NCBI GenBank assembly: GCA_000183865.1
Contig: CM001047.1
Coordinates: 1,729,642 to 1,736,984 of the forward strand
Origin: Listeria marthii FSL S4-120
GTDB taxonomy: Bacteria > Bacillota > Bacilli > Lactobacillales > Listeriaceae
DNA length: 7,343 bases
Reading direction: 5' to 3'
The translations under genes were made by a program, and so were the position numbers. This document shows, one piece after another, positions 1-7,035 of the stretch; the first letter of the stretch is position 1, and the number at the start of each line of letters is the position of its first letter. The notes under the pieces are model-generated. The model saw only the letters and a list, made by a program, of their open reading frames with translations, was not told the origin of the DNA and made no database searches.

Positions 1-2223
1 GTCATCCCAGTCACCATCCCCGTAGTTAGAAAGTGCTGTTCCTTTCATAAAGCGTGATTCGATAGTTTGCACTGCTAATTCGATATGTTCTAACAGTGTA
101 CCTTTTTCAGTTGTAAATGTTTTTGAAGTACGGTCGACAAATGGAATACTTTCTTCGAGAATCTCAGTATCCCCACTCATTTCCAAGTAATCACCAATAA
201 TTTTCAGTGGCCAAACGATTACATCGCCGTGGCTTTCTTCTTGTTGAATCGATGTATATTTATCAAACATAAACCATTGTGGCCAGTCGCCAGTATCCCG
301 ATATTGATGGGAGAAGATTGTTAATACAAGTTGGCGTAAAACAGCTTTGTTCCCGGTTGCTAGGAAAAACTCAAATGGACCTTGGCTTACGTCACGTGTC
401 CCCCACGCCGCCCCGCTGTATTGCTCTAAACCGTGCGGCGATGCATAATGAACGAGCATTTGATGCGCATACCAATAAACCGTTAAGTTTAATTTTTCTG
501 CAGTTGGGCTTTGGTGATTTAAATGGAACTGGGCGGTTAATTCGTCATAGCTTGCTCGGATTTCTTTGTTTGCTGCTTCTAAATCTTGGTTTTGCTCCGA
601 AAATTCATCCGTTAGTTTCGCTTGCACGTGGAAAGTCGCGTTATCGCTTGGTTCAAATACGAAGACATCCAAACCAGCTGTTCCTGCATACTCTTTTGCA
701 AAATAGCTTTCATCGGTTATCTCGTTGTAAGTTCCATCCACCCGGAATTGAAGCGCTGGATAGGTTTCTAAAATCGGTGAATCTGCGGCTGGGAAATAAG
801 TTACACCGCCCTCTTTGATTTCCTTTTTCACCGTTGTATCGTATTCATTTGTACCCATTGTTACTTGGTTTGTTAGCACCAATTTATACGGTTGGCCTTT
901 TTCAGAATGAACGGTAACGAACGCTTCTTTACTTTCGGCGGTTAATGTCGTCCGTACGGTAATTAGATCATCATTCCACTGGTAATACCAAGTTGAATAG
1001 TTCGTGCTCGTTTCCCAAATAGATGGCACGCCGAGTAGTTGAAGTTCGCCATTTTGTTCGATATAAATTCTCAAGCCACTTGTTTGCAAAATATTAAGCG
1101 GATTGCGCGCATGGCTATTCCATTTGTTCATATTGGTGTTTCCAGCAACCAATTGCGATAAAAATGCGCCATACATGTACGTTGTCGCCGAAAGAGTTGC
1201 TTCGGGGTTTAAAACAGCCACTTTATCTAGCAAAATGCTGCCGTGCGGACGTTCTAGCTCAGCTTCCTTTTCACGCGTAACGACATGCGCATAGTTTGGT
1301 GTGAAAAAGGAAAGGAGTGCGCCGTTTTGTTTTTCTTCTTGGATTCTGTCTGGAAACTTTGCTTGTAACCATTTTTCAGAAATTGGTTCGCCGGTAATTG
1401 GGGTTCCGATATTTTTGGCGCGTATGACTTTCGTACCTGGTTGATAAATTTGTTCCGGAATGCTCGCTTTAATTTCGGCCAAATTTTCAATCGGTGCTCC
1501 AGATGCTTTAGGTTGATTTTCGGTTGTGTAGCCGTAAAAACTTGTTTCCGCGTGATTCGTGAATGGCGCGGTTTGTAAGGAGATTTGCGCGAATTCATAT
1601 TGATAGACTCGATTTGGTAGTGATTTCTCCGCGAGCCCCGCAAGTTCATTAGTAAGTTTATAATTGGTACCATATATATCAAATCCATCTGTTGCATAGC
1701 CAACAATGTTCGTTAAAGCGCCCATTTGGACTGCTGGAAAGCGACTTTTTTGTGGTTGGTTTTGGCGCGCTTGAATCGTAAAACCATTCGCTCCTTCCGT
1801 CACATGGTAATCAATATATTGCGACATGTAGGCTTCATTCGTCCGCACCGCCGCTTGTTCGGCAAGACCTAAATCTTGTAAATAAACAAGGTCAAAAGTT
1901 CCTTCCCCATCCACCGTTACGTCATAAAACCAGCCGCGTGAATGGAACTTCATTTCTACAATGTAACGAAACGGTCCAACTGTCCCGCGATATTCTACAC
2001 CGTGCTCATTAAATCCAACTTCTGCATCTGCGGTTAAAAGCGGATAAATCTCCACTTTATTTGCCAAATGCGTTCGTACATATATTTGCGATAAACGGTT
2101 CTCTAACGGATTTTGAATGACTTGATTCAACATAATATCCTTCAACTTCAACCAAGCAAGCTCCCCACTTGGATAAAATGCCGCTGCTAAGTCCGCTTTT
2201 TTAATTTCCTTTAATGTTGTCAC
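1..2223 (-). CDS. 1,2-beta-oligoglucan phosphorylase, GH94 family (partial, C-terminus outside window)
   Basis: Cytoplasmic enzyme that uses inorganic phosphate to remove glucose units from beta-1,2-glucan oligosaccharides as alpha-glucose 1-phosphate. My translation of the minus strand is open for 741 codons with no stop or frameshift, and no signal peptide is present. The GTG start overlaps the GH3 stop (GTGA, 2223-2220) and has AGGTGG six bases upstream. Residues 607-611 (WGTRD) correspond to the conserved GH94 barrel segment, followed by a GDWPQWF stretch. The visible part ends in GDGDWDD (735-741), which I align with the GDWND catalytic motif of cellobiose phosphorylases; the last Asp, at bases 1-3, would be the general acid. 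The usual protein is about 1,100 residues, so roughly a third is missing here. It resembles L. innocua Lin1839 (from memory). Specificity is inferred from that resemblance and from the neighbours; the alternative is another GH94 phosphorylase such as a cellobiose or laminaribiose enzyme. Confidence 0.9.
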   Translation of the reverse strand, partial: MTTLKEIKKADLAAAFYPSGELAWLKLKDIMLNQVIQNPLENRLSQIYVRTHLANKVEIYPLLTADAEVGFNEHGVEYRGTVGPFRYIVEMKFHSRGWFYDVTVDGEGTFDLVYLQDLGLAEQAAVRTNEAYMSQYIDYHVTEGANGFTIQARQNQPQKSRFPAVQMGALTNIVGYATDGFDIYGTNYKLTNELAGLAEKSLPNRVYQYEFAQISLQTAPFTNHAETSFYGYTTENQPKASGAPIENLAEIKASIPEQIYQPGTKVIRAKNIGTPITGEPISEKWLQAKFPDRIQEEKQNGALLSFFTPNYAHVVTREKEAELERPHGSILLDKVAVLNPEATLSATTYMYGAFLSQLVAGNTNMNKWNSHARNPLNILQTSGLRIYIEQNGELQLLGVPSIWETSTNYSTWYYQWNDDLITVRTTLTAESKEAFVTVHSEKGQPYKLVLTNQVTMGTNEYDTTVKKEIKEGGVTYFPAADSPILETYPALQFRVDGTYNEITDESYFAKEYAGTAGLDVFVFEPSDNATFHVQAKLTDEFSEQNQDLEAANKEIRASYDELTAQFHLNHQSPTAEKLNLTVYWYAHQMLVHYASPHGLEQYSGAAWGTRDVSQGPFEFFLATGNKAVLRQLVLTIFSHQYRDTGDWPQWFMFDKYTSIQQEESHGDVIVWPLKIIGDYLEMSGDTEILEESIPFVDRTSKTFTTEKGTLLEHIELAVQTIESRFMKGTALSNYGDGDWDD

Positions 2224-4391
2224 ACATATCCACCTACTTCCACTTCAAAAACGTCTACATCTTCACTACTAGTTCCAACAAAAATGCGATGAAGTCCCGG
2301 TTCCTGCACTTTTTCAAGTTGATGGTTATAGAAGGAAAATGCTTCGCTAGTTAATTCAAATGAAACTGTTTTTTCTTCGCCTGCTAGAAGCGCCACTTTT
2401 TCAAATGCTTTGAGTTCTTTGACAGGTCGTGAAATGCTCGCTGTTACGTCTTGTAAATATACTTGGATTACTTCTTTTCCAGCAATTTCACTCGTATTTT
2501 TAATCGTTACTTCCACGTGAAGCGATTCGCCTAAGTTTAATTCTGTCGGAAGTTCCGCGGTTTTCAGCGCAAATTCACTATAACTTTTCCCGTAGCCAAA
2601 TGGATAAAATGGTTCGTTAGGAATATCGAGATAATGTGATACGTATCGTTCACCTTTATTTTCCGGCGTTTGCGGTCGACCAGTGCGCAAATGATTATAA
2701 TAAACAGGAATTTGGCCGGTTGTTTGTGGGAATGACATTGATAATTTTCCAGAAGGATTGCTCGCGCCACTCAATAAATCTGCAGTAACGCGTCCTGCTT
2801 CTGTGCCCGGGAACCACAATTCGAGTAGCGCATCACTAGACTCCGCAAGTTCTTTTACTTCGAGCGGTCTTCCGTTAAACAAAGTAATGACCACTGGTTT
2901 TCCAAGCGTTTGTACAAATTTCGCTAAATCATATTGCGCTTCTGGCAAACGAATAGTAGCAAGACTTCCTGCTTCTCCGCCCCATTCATTTTTTTCGCCT
3001 AGCGCAAGAATGACTACTTCTGTATTTTGCACAGCTTCTTTTACCGCTGCTTTATCTTCCTCGGTAAGTTGGGTATAATCCGTCGAAACAGTTGTGACAG
3101 CTTCAAACACTTCACGCAAACCTGTTTCGACATTGACGCCATCTTTTTCTTCACCGTACACATTCCAGCCGCCAAGAATATCAGCTGATGTTGCAAGTGG
3201 GCCAATTAGCGCCAATTTCGTCGCTTTATCTAGCGGAAGCAATTGATTTTTATTTTCTAATAACACAGCAGATTCCACACCAGCTGCTCGTGCTTTCCCG
3301 CGACTTTCATCGGTTAAAATATCTTCTGAACGATTGCTATTTTTCAAACCACGATATGGATCTTCAAAAAGTCCTAAATCATTTTTCAACTGCAACATTC
3401 GCAATACCGCTTCATCTAAAAGACTTTCGGATAGTTTACCTTCCTCAATCAAGCCTTTTAATTCATGAATATAGCAAGTCGTCATCATTTCCAAATCAAC
3501 GCCTGCTTCCATCGAAAACTGCGCCGCTTCTTTCGGGTTTCTCGCAGTTCCATGATTAATCACTTCCGCAACCGCACCCCAATCAGAAATAAGTACGCCA
3601 TCAAAATTCATTTCACCGCGTAAAACATCCCGGTTCAGCCATTTGTTCATCGTCGCCGGAATCCCGTCCACAACATTAAAAGCCGTCATGACTAATTTAG
3701 CACCTGCTTGGATTGCTGCGTTATAAGCGGGTAAATAATTTTGATATAGTTCGCGCGTAGACATATTGACCGTATTGTATTCCAGTCCAGCCTCCGCCGC
3801 CCCGTATGCCGCGAAATGTTTCACACAAGCAGCCATTCGCTCTTTGTTTTCAGCAAGTTTACTCGCATCACCTTGATACCCAGCAACCATCGCTTTCCCA
3901 AGTTCACTATTTAAAAATGGATCCTCACCAGTCGATTCCATCACGCGTCCCCATCTCGGATCCCGTACTAAATCAAGCATCGGTGAAAAAGTGACATGAT
4001 GCCCTTCCGCGGTTGCCTCAAGTGCCGAAACTTCCGCCATTACTCGAACCGTTTCTCGGTCAAACGAACATCCAAGCGCAAGTGGAATTGGAAAAACAGT
4101 TTTATAACCATGTATGACATCCGCCATAAAAACAAGCGGAATTCCTAGTCGATTTGTTTTTAAGTATGCTTCTTGAATACCAATCATATCGAGCGCCGAA
4201 CTCGATCCAAGCACCGAACCCGCATTTTCAGTTTGCGCATCCGTTAATTTCATTTCTTGAAGAAGCGGCCCTGTAAGTTCTGCATTTTTGTTTGTACCTT
4301 TAAAAAGAAAAGGCGAAAGTTGAAGACATTGAGCGATTTTTTCATCTAAAGTCATTTGACTAACTAATTCTTGCACTTTTTCTTGTTTCAT
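2220..4391 (-). CDS. GH3 beta-glucosidase acting on sophorose / beta-1,2-gluco-oligosaccharides
   Basis: Complete 723-residue cytoplasmic enzyme without signal peptide; retaining hydrolysis of beta-glucosides. The start is an ATG preceded by AGGAGGT (4402-4396). Domain order: TIM barrel about 1-330, alpha/beta sandwich about 370-560, C-terminal fibronectin-III-like domain about 610-720. Visible motifs: D91 in MADVIHG (substrate-binding Asp), DPRWGR 144-149, K191-H192 (KHF), nucleophile D270 in LISDW, and E473 in EWGGEAG on the second domain, which is the acid/base position. FGYGKSY (598-604) is the usual GH3 motif before the FnIII-like domain. The D270/E473 positions agree with what I recall for L. 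innocua Lin1840, which prefers sophorose and other beta-1,2-linked chains. Expression is expected from the promoter at 4443-4471, in one transcript with the GH94 gene. Family assignment is essentially certain; linkage preference rests on the Lin1840 resemblance and the context. Confidence 0.95.
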   Translation of the reverse strand: MKQEKVQELVSQMTLDEKIAQCLQLSPFLFKGTNKNAELTGPLLQEMKLTDAQTENAGSVLGSSSALDMIGIQEAYLKTNRLGIPLVFMADVIHGYKTVFPIPLALGCSFDRETVRVMAEVSALEATAEGHHVTFSPMLDLVRDPRWGRVMESTGEDPFLNSELGKAMVAGYQGDASKLAENKERMAACVKHFAAYGAAEAGLEYNTVNMSTRELYQNYLPAYNAAIQAGAKLVMTAFNVVDGIPATMNKWLNRDVLRGEMNFDGVLISDWGAVAEVINHGTARNPKEAAQFSMEAGVDLEMMTTCYIHELKGLIEEGKLSESLLDEAVLRMLQLKNDLGLFEDPYRGLKNSNRSEDILTDESRGKARAAGVESAVLLENKNQLLPLDKATKLALIGPLATSADILGGWNVYGEEKDGVNVETGLREVFEAVTTVSTDYTQLTEEDKAAVKEAVQNTEVVILALGEKNEWGGEAGSLATIRLPEAQYDLAKFVQTLGKPVVITLFNGRPLEVKELAESSDALLELWFPGTEAGRVTADLLSGASNPSGKLSMSFPQTTGQIPVYYNHLRTGRPQTPENKGERYVSHYLDIPNEPFYPFGYGKSYSEFALKTAELPTELNLGESLHVEVTIKNTSEIAGKEVIQVYLQDVTASISRPVKELKAFEKVALLAGEEKTVSFELTSEAFSFYNHQLEKVQEPGLHRIFVGTSSEDVDVFEVEVGGYV
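2230..2235 (-). promoter_or_regulatory. Ribosome binding site inside the GH3 gene, fixing the GTG start of GH94
   Basis: On the minus strand AGGTGG lies in the last codons of the GH3 gene, six bases before the GTG at 2223-2221. It supports this unusual start over the next in-frame candidates, which are well inside the conserved protein. Together with the GTGA stop/start overlap it suggests translational coupling. Confidence 0.7.
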
Positions 4392-4413
4392 AGGAACCTC
4401 CTGAACACTATTT

Positions 4414-4428
4414 TCGAAACGTTTCTAT
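4414..4428. promoter_or_regulatory. Putative LacI-family operator O1 (enzyme-operon side)
   Basis: Contains the perfect 10-base palindrome GAAACGTTTC (4416-4425) with the central CG typical of LacI-family operators. The 15-base block TCGAAACGTTTCTAT recurs identically at 4665-4679. It lies about 10-20 bases downstream of the predicted minus-strand transcription start, where a bound repressor would block transcription of GH3-GH94. A LacI-family regulator gene adjoins this locus in Listeria genomes (memory, outside window). The core also resembles a weak cre, so binding by CcpA is the alternative. Confidence 0.7.
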
Positions 4429-4442
4429 TCAAATATAACAAC

Positions 4443-4471
4443 AGTATAAGCGCTTTCTTTTCTTTAGTCAA
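4443..4471 (-). promoter_or_regulatory. SigA-type promoter for GH3-GH94
   Basis: Minus strand: -35 TTGACT (4471-4466), 17-base spacer (4465-4449), -10 TATACT (4448-4443), both one mismatch from consensus. Predicted start is near 4436, giving a leader of about 45 bases before the GH3 ATG. The spacer and the start of the -10 are overlapped by a cre-like site and the early transcribed region carries O1. Confidence 0.75.
4445..4458. promoter_or_regulatory. Putative CcpA cre site (enzyme-operon promoter)
   Basis: TATAAGCGCTTTCT matches the cre consensus TGWAANCGNTNWCA at 12 of 14 positions, including the palindromic core AAGCGCTT. It lies across the spacer and -10 of the minus-strand promoter, so CcpA/HPr-Ser-P bound here would block RNA polymerase when glucose is present. 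Confidence 0.6.
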
Positions 4472-4474
4472 CCA

Positions 4475-4628
4475 AAAACGACATTCACATGGTTAAATGA
4501 TTCGATTTTCCAGTTTCTTCTATACTATCTCGTTTTTAATAAAATTAAACCCAAAAGTTTTTATCTCCCATAAAGCATTGGTACATAAAAGATTAACCTC
4601 TATTAGTAAAAATAAAATAGCAATTCGC
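4475..4628. other. AT-rich spacer between the two divergent promoters, no feature recognised
   Basis: About 150 bases with stops in the frames read, no ribosome-binding-site-led small gene, no strong hairpin and no further copy of GAAACGTTTC. It separates the two promoter/operator modules; A/T tracts could aid DNA bending, but nothing specific can be claimed. Confidence 0.5.
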
Positions 4629-4657
4629 TTGAAACCGATTACATAATATACTATAAT
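4629..4657 (+). promoter_or_regulatory. SigA-type promoter for the ABC importer genes
   Basis: -35 TTGAAA (4629-4634), 17-base spacer (4635-4651), -10 TATAAT (4652-4657), a perfect -10. Predicted start is near 4664, giving a leader of about 155 bases before the binding-protein ATG. A cre site covers most of the -35 and part of the spacer, and O2 begins right at the predicted start. Confidence 0.8.
4630..4643 (+). promoter_or_regulatory. CcpA cre site (importer promoter), perfect consensus match
   Basis: TGAAACCGATTACA fits TGWAANCGNTNWCA at all 14 positions and overlaps the -35 hexamer of the plus-strand promoter. This is the expected arrangement for carbon catabolite repression by promoter occlusion. 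Confidence 0.75.
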
Positions 4658-4664
4658 AACCTTG

Positions 4665-4679
4665 TCGAAACGTTTCTAT
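4665..4679. promoter_or_regulatory. Putative LacI-family operator O2 (importer side)
   Basis: Second identical copy of TCGAAACGTTTCTAT, palindrome GAAACGTTTC at 4667-4676. It sits at about +1 to +15 of the predicted plus-strand transcript, a classic repression position. Sharing one operator sequence with the divergent enzyme genes points to a common repressor responding to the imported sugar. Confidence 0.75.
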
Positions 4680-4692
4680 AGAATATTGTGTA

Positions 4693-4757
4693 TGTGAATT
4701 GATTTTCACAATTTGCTTCATCCCGTACGGCACACCCTGTTCCGTACAACAGTTTTT
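4693..4757 (+). other. Importer mRNA leader with short inverted repeats
   Basis: The leader holds TGTGAA/TTCACA (4693-4698 with 4705-4710), GTACGG/CCGTAC (4725-4730 with 4742-4747) and CTGTT/AACAG (4737-4741 with 4748-4752), the last followed directly by five T (4753-4757). The second and third pairings cannot form together. The stems are only 5-6 bp, so a regulatory role is uncertain. Confidence 0.3.
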
Positions 4758-4807
4758 ATTCTTTAACAGCTTCAGTTCATTAAGTTGCTTTGAAAAAAAC
4801 AAAAAAT

Positions 4808-4812
4808 GGAGG
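4808..4812 (+). promoter_or_regulatory. Ribosome binding site deciding the binding-protein start
   Basis: GGAGG lies seven bases before the ATG at 4820. An in-frame TTG at 4790 would add ten residues, but it has no ribosome binding site and would put this one inside the coding region. The ATG also gives a normal lipoprotein signal peptide. Confidence 0.9.
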
Positions 4813-4819
4813 AAAAATC

Positions 4820-6064
4820 ATGAAGAAAAAGATGTTTGTCGTTTTAGCTTTAGTGTTGTCGCTTAGTTTGGTATTAATGGCGTGTGGTGGGTCAAAGGAT
4901 GATGCAAATTCCAGCGATTCGAAAGTGTTAAATGTTTGGGCTATGGGAGATGAAGCCAAATCATTAAAAGAAATCGCACAGAAATTCACGAAAGACACTG
5001 GTATTGAAGTGAAAGTCCAAGTTATCCCTTGGGCAAACGCACATGATAAATTACTAACAGCAGTCGCTTCTAAATCCGGCCCCGATGTTGTCCAAATGGG
5101 AACTACATGGATGCCTGAATTTGTCGAAGCTGGCGCATTACTTGATATTACAAAAGACGTAGAAAAAAGTAAAAATATGAACTCTGATTTATTTTTCCCT
5201 GGTTCTGTAAAAACAACCCAATTTGATGGGAAAACTTATGGTGTTCCGTGGTATGCAGAAACTCGTGTCCTTTTCTATCGTACCGATTTACTGAAAAAAG
5301 TTGGTTATGATGAAGCACCAAAAACTTGGGATGAACTATCTGACGCTGCACTTAAACTTTCAAAACGCGGTAAAGATATGTACGGCTTTGCAATTGATCC
5401 AAACGAACAAACTACTGGTTTCATTTTCGGACGCCAAAATGGCTCCCCTCTTTTCGATAAAGATGGCACTCCAGTTTTCAATAAAAAACCATTCGTTGAT
5501 TCTGTTACTTATTTAGATAGCTTCATTAAAAACGGTTCCGCACCAGACACTGATCTTGGTTTAGACGCTTCTCAAAGCTTCGGCGGCGACGGCATTGTAC
5601 CAATGTTCATGAGTGGTCCTTGGATGGTTAATACGCTTAAAGATACTGCCCCTGACATTGACGGAAAATGGGCTACTGCTGTATTACCTAAAAAAGAAAA
5701 TAACGAATCAAGCTTAGGTGGCGCTAACCTTTCTATCTTCAAATATAGTGATAAAAAAGATGATGCCCTTAAATTCATGGACTACATGAGCCAACCAGAC
5801 GTGCAATTATCTTGGTTGAAAGATACCAACTCCATGCCCGCTCGTATGGATGCTTGGGAAGACGATATGCTGAAAAACGACCCTTACTATAAAGTATTTG
5901 GGGAACAAATGAAAACGGCTGAACCAATGCCACTTATCCCACAATTTGAAGAAATCGCTCAACTTTACGGAAAATCTTGGGAACAAATTTATCGTGGTGG
6001 TGCAGATGTACAAACACAAATGGATACATTTAACGATCAAGTAGAAACACTTCTTAAAAAATAA
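4820..6064 (+). CDS. Sugar ABC transporter substrate-binding lipoprotein (sophoro-oligosaccharide binding)
   Basis: A 414-residue extracellular lipoprotein that captures the sugar and delivers it to the permeases encoded downstream. The start is set by GGAGG at 4808-4812. The signal peptide has a KKK n-region, a hydrophobic stretch at residues 5-20 and a lipobox LMAC with Cys22 as lipidation site, followed by an acidic/Ser-rich linker. The mature part is a family-1 extracellular solute-binding protein: a first beta strand LNVWAMGDE, a hinge-type segment VPWYAETRVLFYRTDLL (142-158), MFMSGPWM (262-269) and a C-terminal WLKDTNSMPAR (332-342). The many Trp and Tyr residues suit sugar stacking. 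It resembles L. innocua Lin1841, whose ligands are beta-1,2-gluco-oligosaccharides (memory). A terminator-like hairpin follows the stop, probably keeping its transcript in excess over the permeases. The ligand is inferred from homology and from the divergent GH94/GH3 genes; general sugar-binding function is secure. Confidence 0.93.
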   Translation: MKKKMFVVLALVLSLSLVLMACGGSKDDANSSDSKVLNVWAMGDEAKSLKEIAQKFTKDTGIEVKVQVIPWANAHDKLLTAVASKSGPDVVQMGTTWMPEFVEAGALLDITKDVEKSKNMNSDLFFPGSVKTTQFDGKTYGVPWYAETRVLFYRTDLLKKVGYDEAPKTWDELSDAALKLSKRGKDMYGFAIDPNEQTTGFIFGRQNGSPLFDKDGTPVFNKKPFVDSVTYLDSFIKNGSAPDTDLGLDASQSFGGDGIVPMFMSGPWMVNTLKDTAPDIDGKWATAVLPKKENNESSLGGANLSIFKYSDKKDDALKFMDYMSQPDVQLSWLKDTNSMPARMDAWEDDMLKNDPYYKVFGEQMKTAEPMPLIPQFEEIAQLYGKSWEQIYRGGADVQTQMDTFNDQVETLLKK

Positions 6065-6070
6065 CGAATA

Positions 6071-6108
6071 AAAAGGGCAAATGATTCTAGTCTGCCATTT
6101 GCCCTTTT
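6071..6108 (+). terminator. Terminator-like / attenuator hairpin between binding protein and permeases
   Basis: A perfect 13-bp inverted repeat, AAAAGGGCAAATG (6071-6083) with CATTTGCCCTTTT (6096-6108), loop 12 bases, begins six bases after the binding-protein stop. The arm ends in four T but no longer T tract follows, so it probably gives partial termination and protects the upstream mRNA from 3' decay. With no promoter seen before the permease at 6126, read-through must supply the permease mRNA. The stem is A/T-flanked on both sides, so it could also act on the opposite strand. Confidence 0.8.
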
Positions 6109-6125
6109 AGAATGGAACTGATGTT

Positions 6126-7019
6126 ATGAAACAATTTCTAAATAAAAACACGCCATATTTGTTTATTTCGCCAGCACTGTTTTTACTTCTTCTGTTTTCC
6201 TTACTTCCGATTTTGCTTGCTTTTGTCATTAGTTTTACAGATATCGATTTAGTCGGGCTTGCCGATTATTCTAAGATTAACTTTATTGGGATAGATAATT
6301 ACGTCAATATTATGCAAGACCCGGTATTTTTAAAATCTATTTTTAACACGCTTTTCTATGTAGTTATTGGCGTTCCACTCGTTATCGTTTGTTCGCTCGG
6401 GATTGCGCTGATGATTAACTTCTCGCAAGCAAAGATTTTCCAGTTTTTCCGGTTAATCTTCTATACTCCGTCAATTACAAACGTTGTCGCTGTAGCAGTT
6501 GTTTGGAGTTACTTATATAATCCGCGCTTTGGTTTACTTAATTACTTACTTTCCTTTTTAGACCTCGGACCTGTTCCTTGGCTACAAGACCCAACGATTG
6601 CGAAACTCTCACTGATTATCCTCGCTGTGTGGCGGGCAATCGGTGTCAATATGATTATTTTCTTAGCGGCACTTCAAGGGATTCCGCGTGAATACTACGA
6701 AGCTGCCTCACTTGACGGCGCAAATAGTCGTCAACAATTATTTAAAATTACCGTTCCAATGCTTCGTTTTGCGATTTTCTTTGTAACCGTAACGACGATG
6801 ATTGGTTGGTTGCAATTCTTCGAGGAACCGTTCGTCATGACAGAAGGCGGCCCGCTCGATAGCACGAACTCAGTCGCCCTATTTATCTATCAAAACGGTT
6901 TCCAACTAAGTAAGTTTGGTTACGCCGCTGCCGGATCGTTCATCTTGTTTATCGCGATTATTATTATCACGATTATCCAGTTCCGGATTCAGCGCAAAAA
7001 TAATGGCGGGGATATTTAA
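6126..7019 (+). CDS. Sugar ABC transporter permease, MalF type
   Basis: A 297-residue integral membrane protein of the binding-protein-dependent sugar importer family. Six membrane segments are visible, roughly at 11-36, 74-98, 106-128, 158-182, 213-233 and 262-284. The EAA loop REYYEAASLDGA (188-199), with the downstream conserved F..ITVPML, is the contact site for the ATPase. The N-terminal 'YLFISPALFLLLLF' and mid-protein 'RLIFYTPSITNVVAVAVVW' stretches are typical of the MalF/UgpA group (carbohydrate uptake transporter 1). It lies 61 bases after the binding-protein gene, with a hairpin between, and 16 bases before the second permease. Its ribosome binding site is poor (only GGA at 6114-6116, nine bases upstream), which together with the hairpin would lower its yield relative to the binding protein. 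Substrate assignment to beta-1,2-gluco-oligosaccharides is by context. Confidence 0.93.
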   Translation: MKQFLNKNTPYLFISPALFLLLLFSLLPILLAFVISFTDIDLVGLADYSKINFIGIDNYVNIMQDPVFLKSIFNTLFYVVIGVPLVIVCSLGIALMINFSQAKIFQFFRLIFYTPSITNVVAVAVVWSYLYNPRFGLLNYLLSFLDLGPVPWLQDPTIAKLSLIILAVWRAIGVNMIIFLAALQGIPREYYEAASLDGANSRQQLFKITVPMLRFAIFFVTVTTMIGWLQFFEEPFVMTEGGPLDSTNSVALFIYQNGFQLSKFGYAAAGSFILFIAIIIITIIQFRIQRKNNGGDI

Positions 7020-7035
7020 GAGAGGAGTGTTATAA

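Noticed and set aside
279..818. Open frame of 179 codons on the plus strand opposite GH94
   Set aside because: It is antisense to strongly conserved enzyme sequence, is rich in Leu/Arg/His as expected for a complement frame, and has no start signals.
1254..1706. Open frame of 150 codons on the minus strand within GH94
   Set aside because: It is a different frame of the continuous GH94 coding region, has no ribosome binding site and no recognisable protein features; a shadow frame.
4693..4710. TGTGA...TCACA palindrome resembling a CRP/FNR site
   Set aside because: The half sites are 8 bases apart rather than 6, it lies downstream of the promoter, and Firmicute sugar operons are not under CRP control.
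4763..4776. TTAACAGCTTCAGT as a PrfA box
   Set aside because: Only the left half fits TTAACANNTGTTAA; the right half does not, and its position in the leader is wrong for activation.
4790..4819. In-frame TTG start adding ten residues to the binding protein
   Set aside because: It has no ribosome binding site, and the GGAGG that precedes ATG 4820 would fall inside it. The ATG start gives a standard lipoprotein signal peptide.
6112..6129. Five-codon open frame (ATG GAA CTG ATG TTA TGA) overlapping the first permease start
   Set aside because: It has no ribosome binding site and a length expected by chance; the overlap alone does not support a leader peptide.
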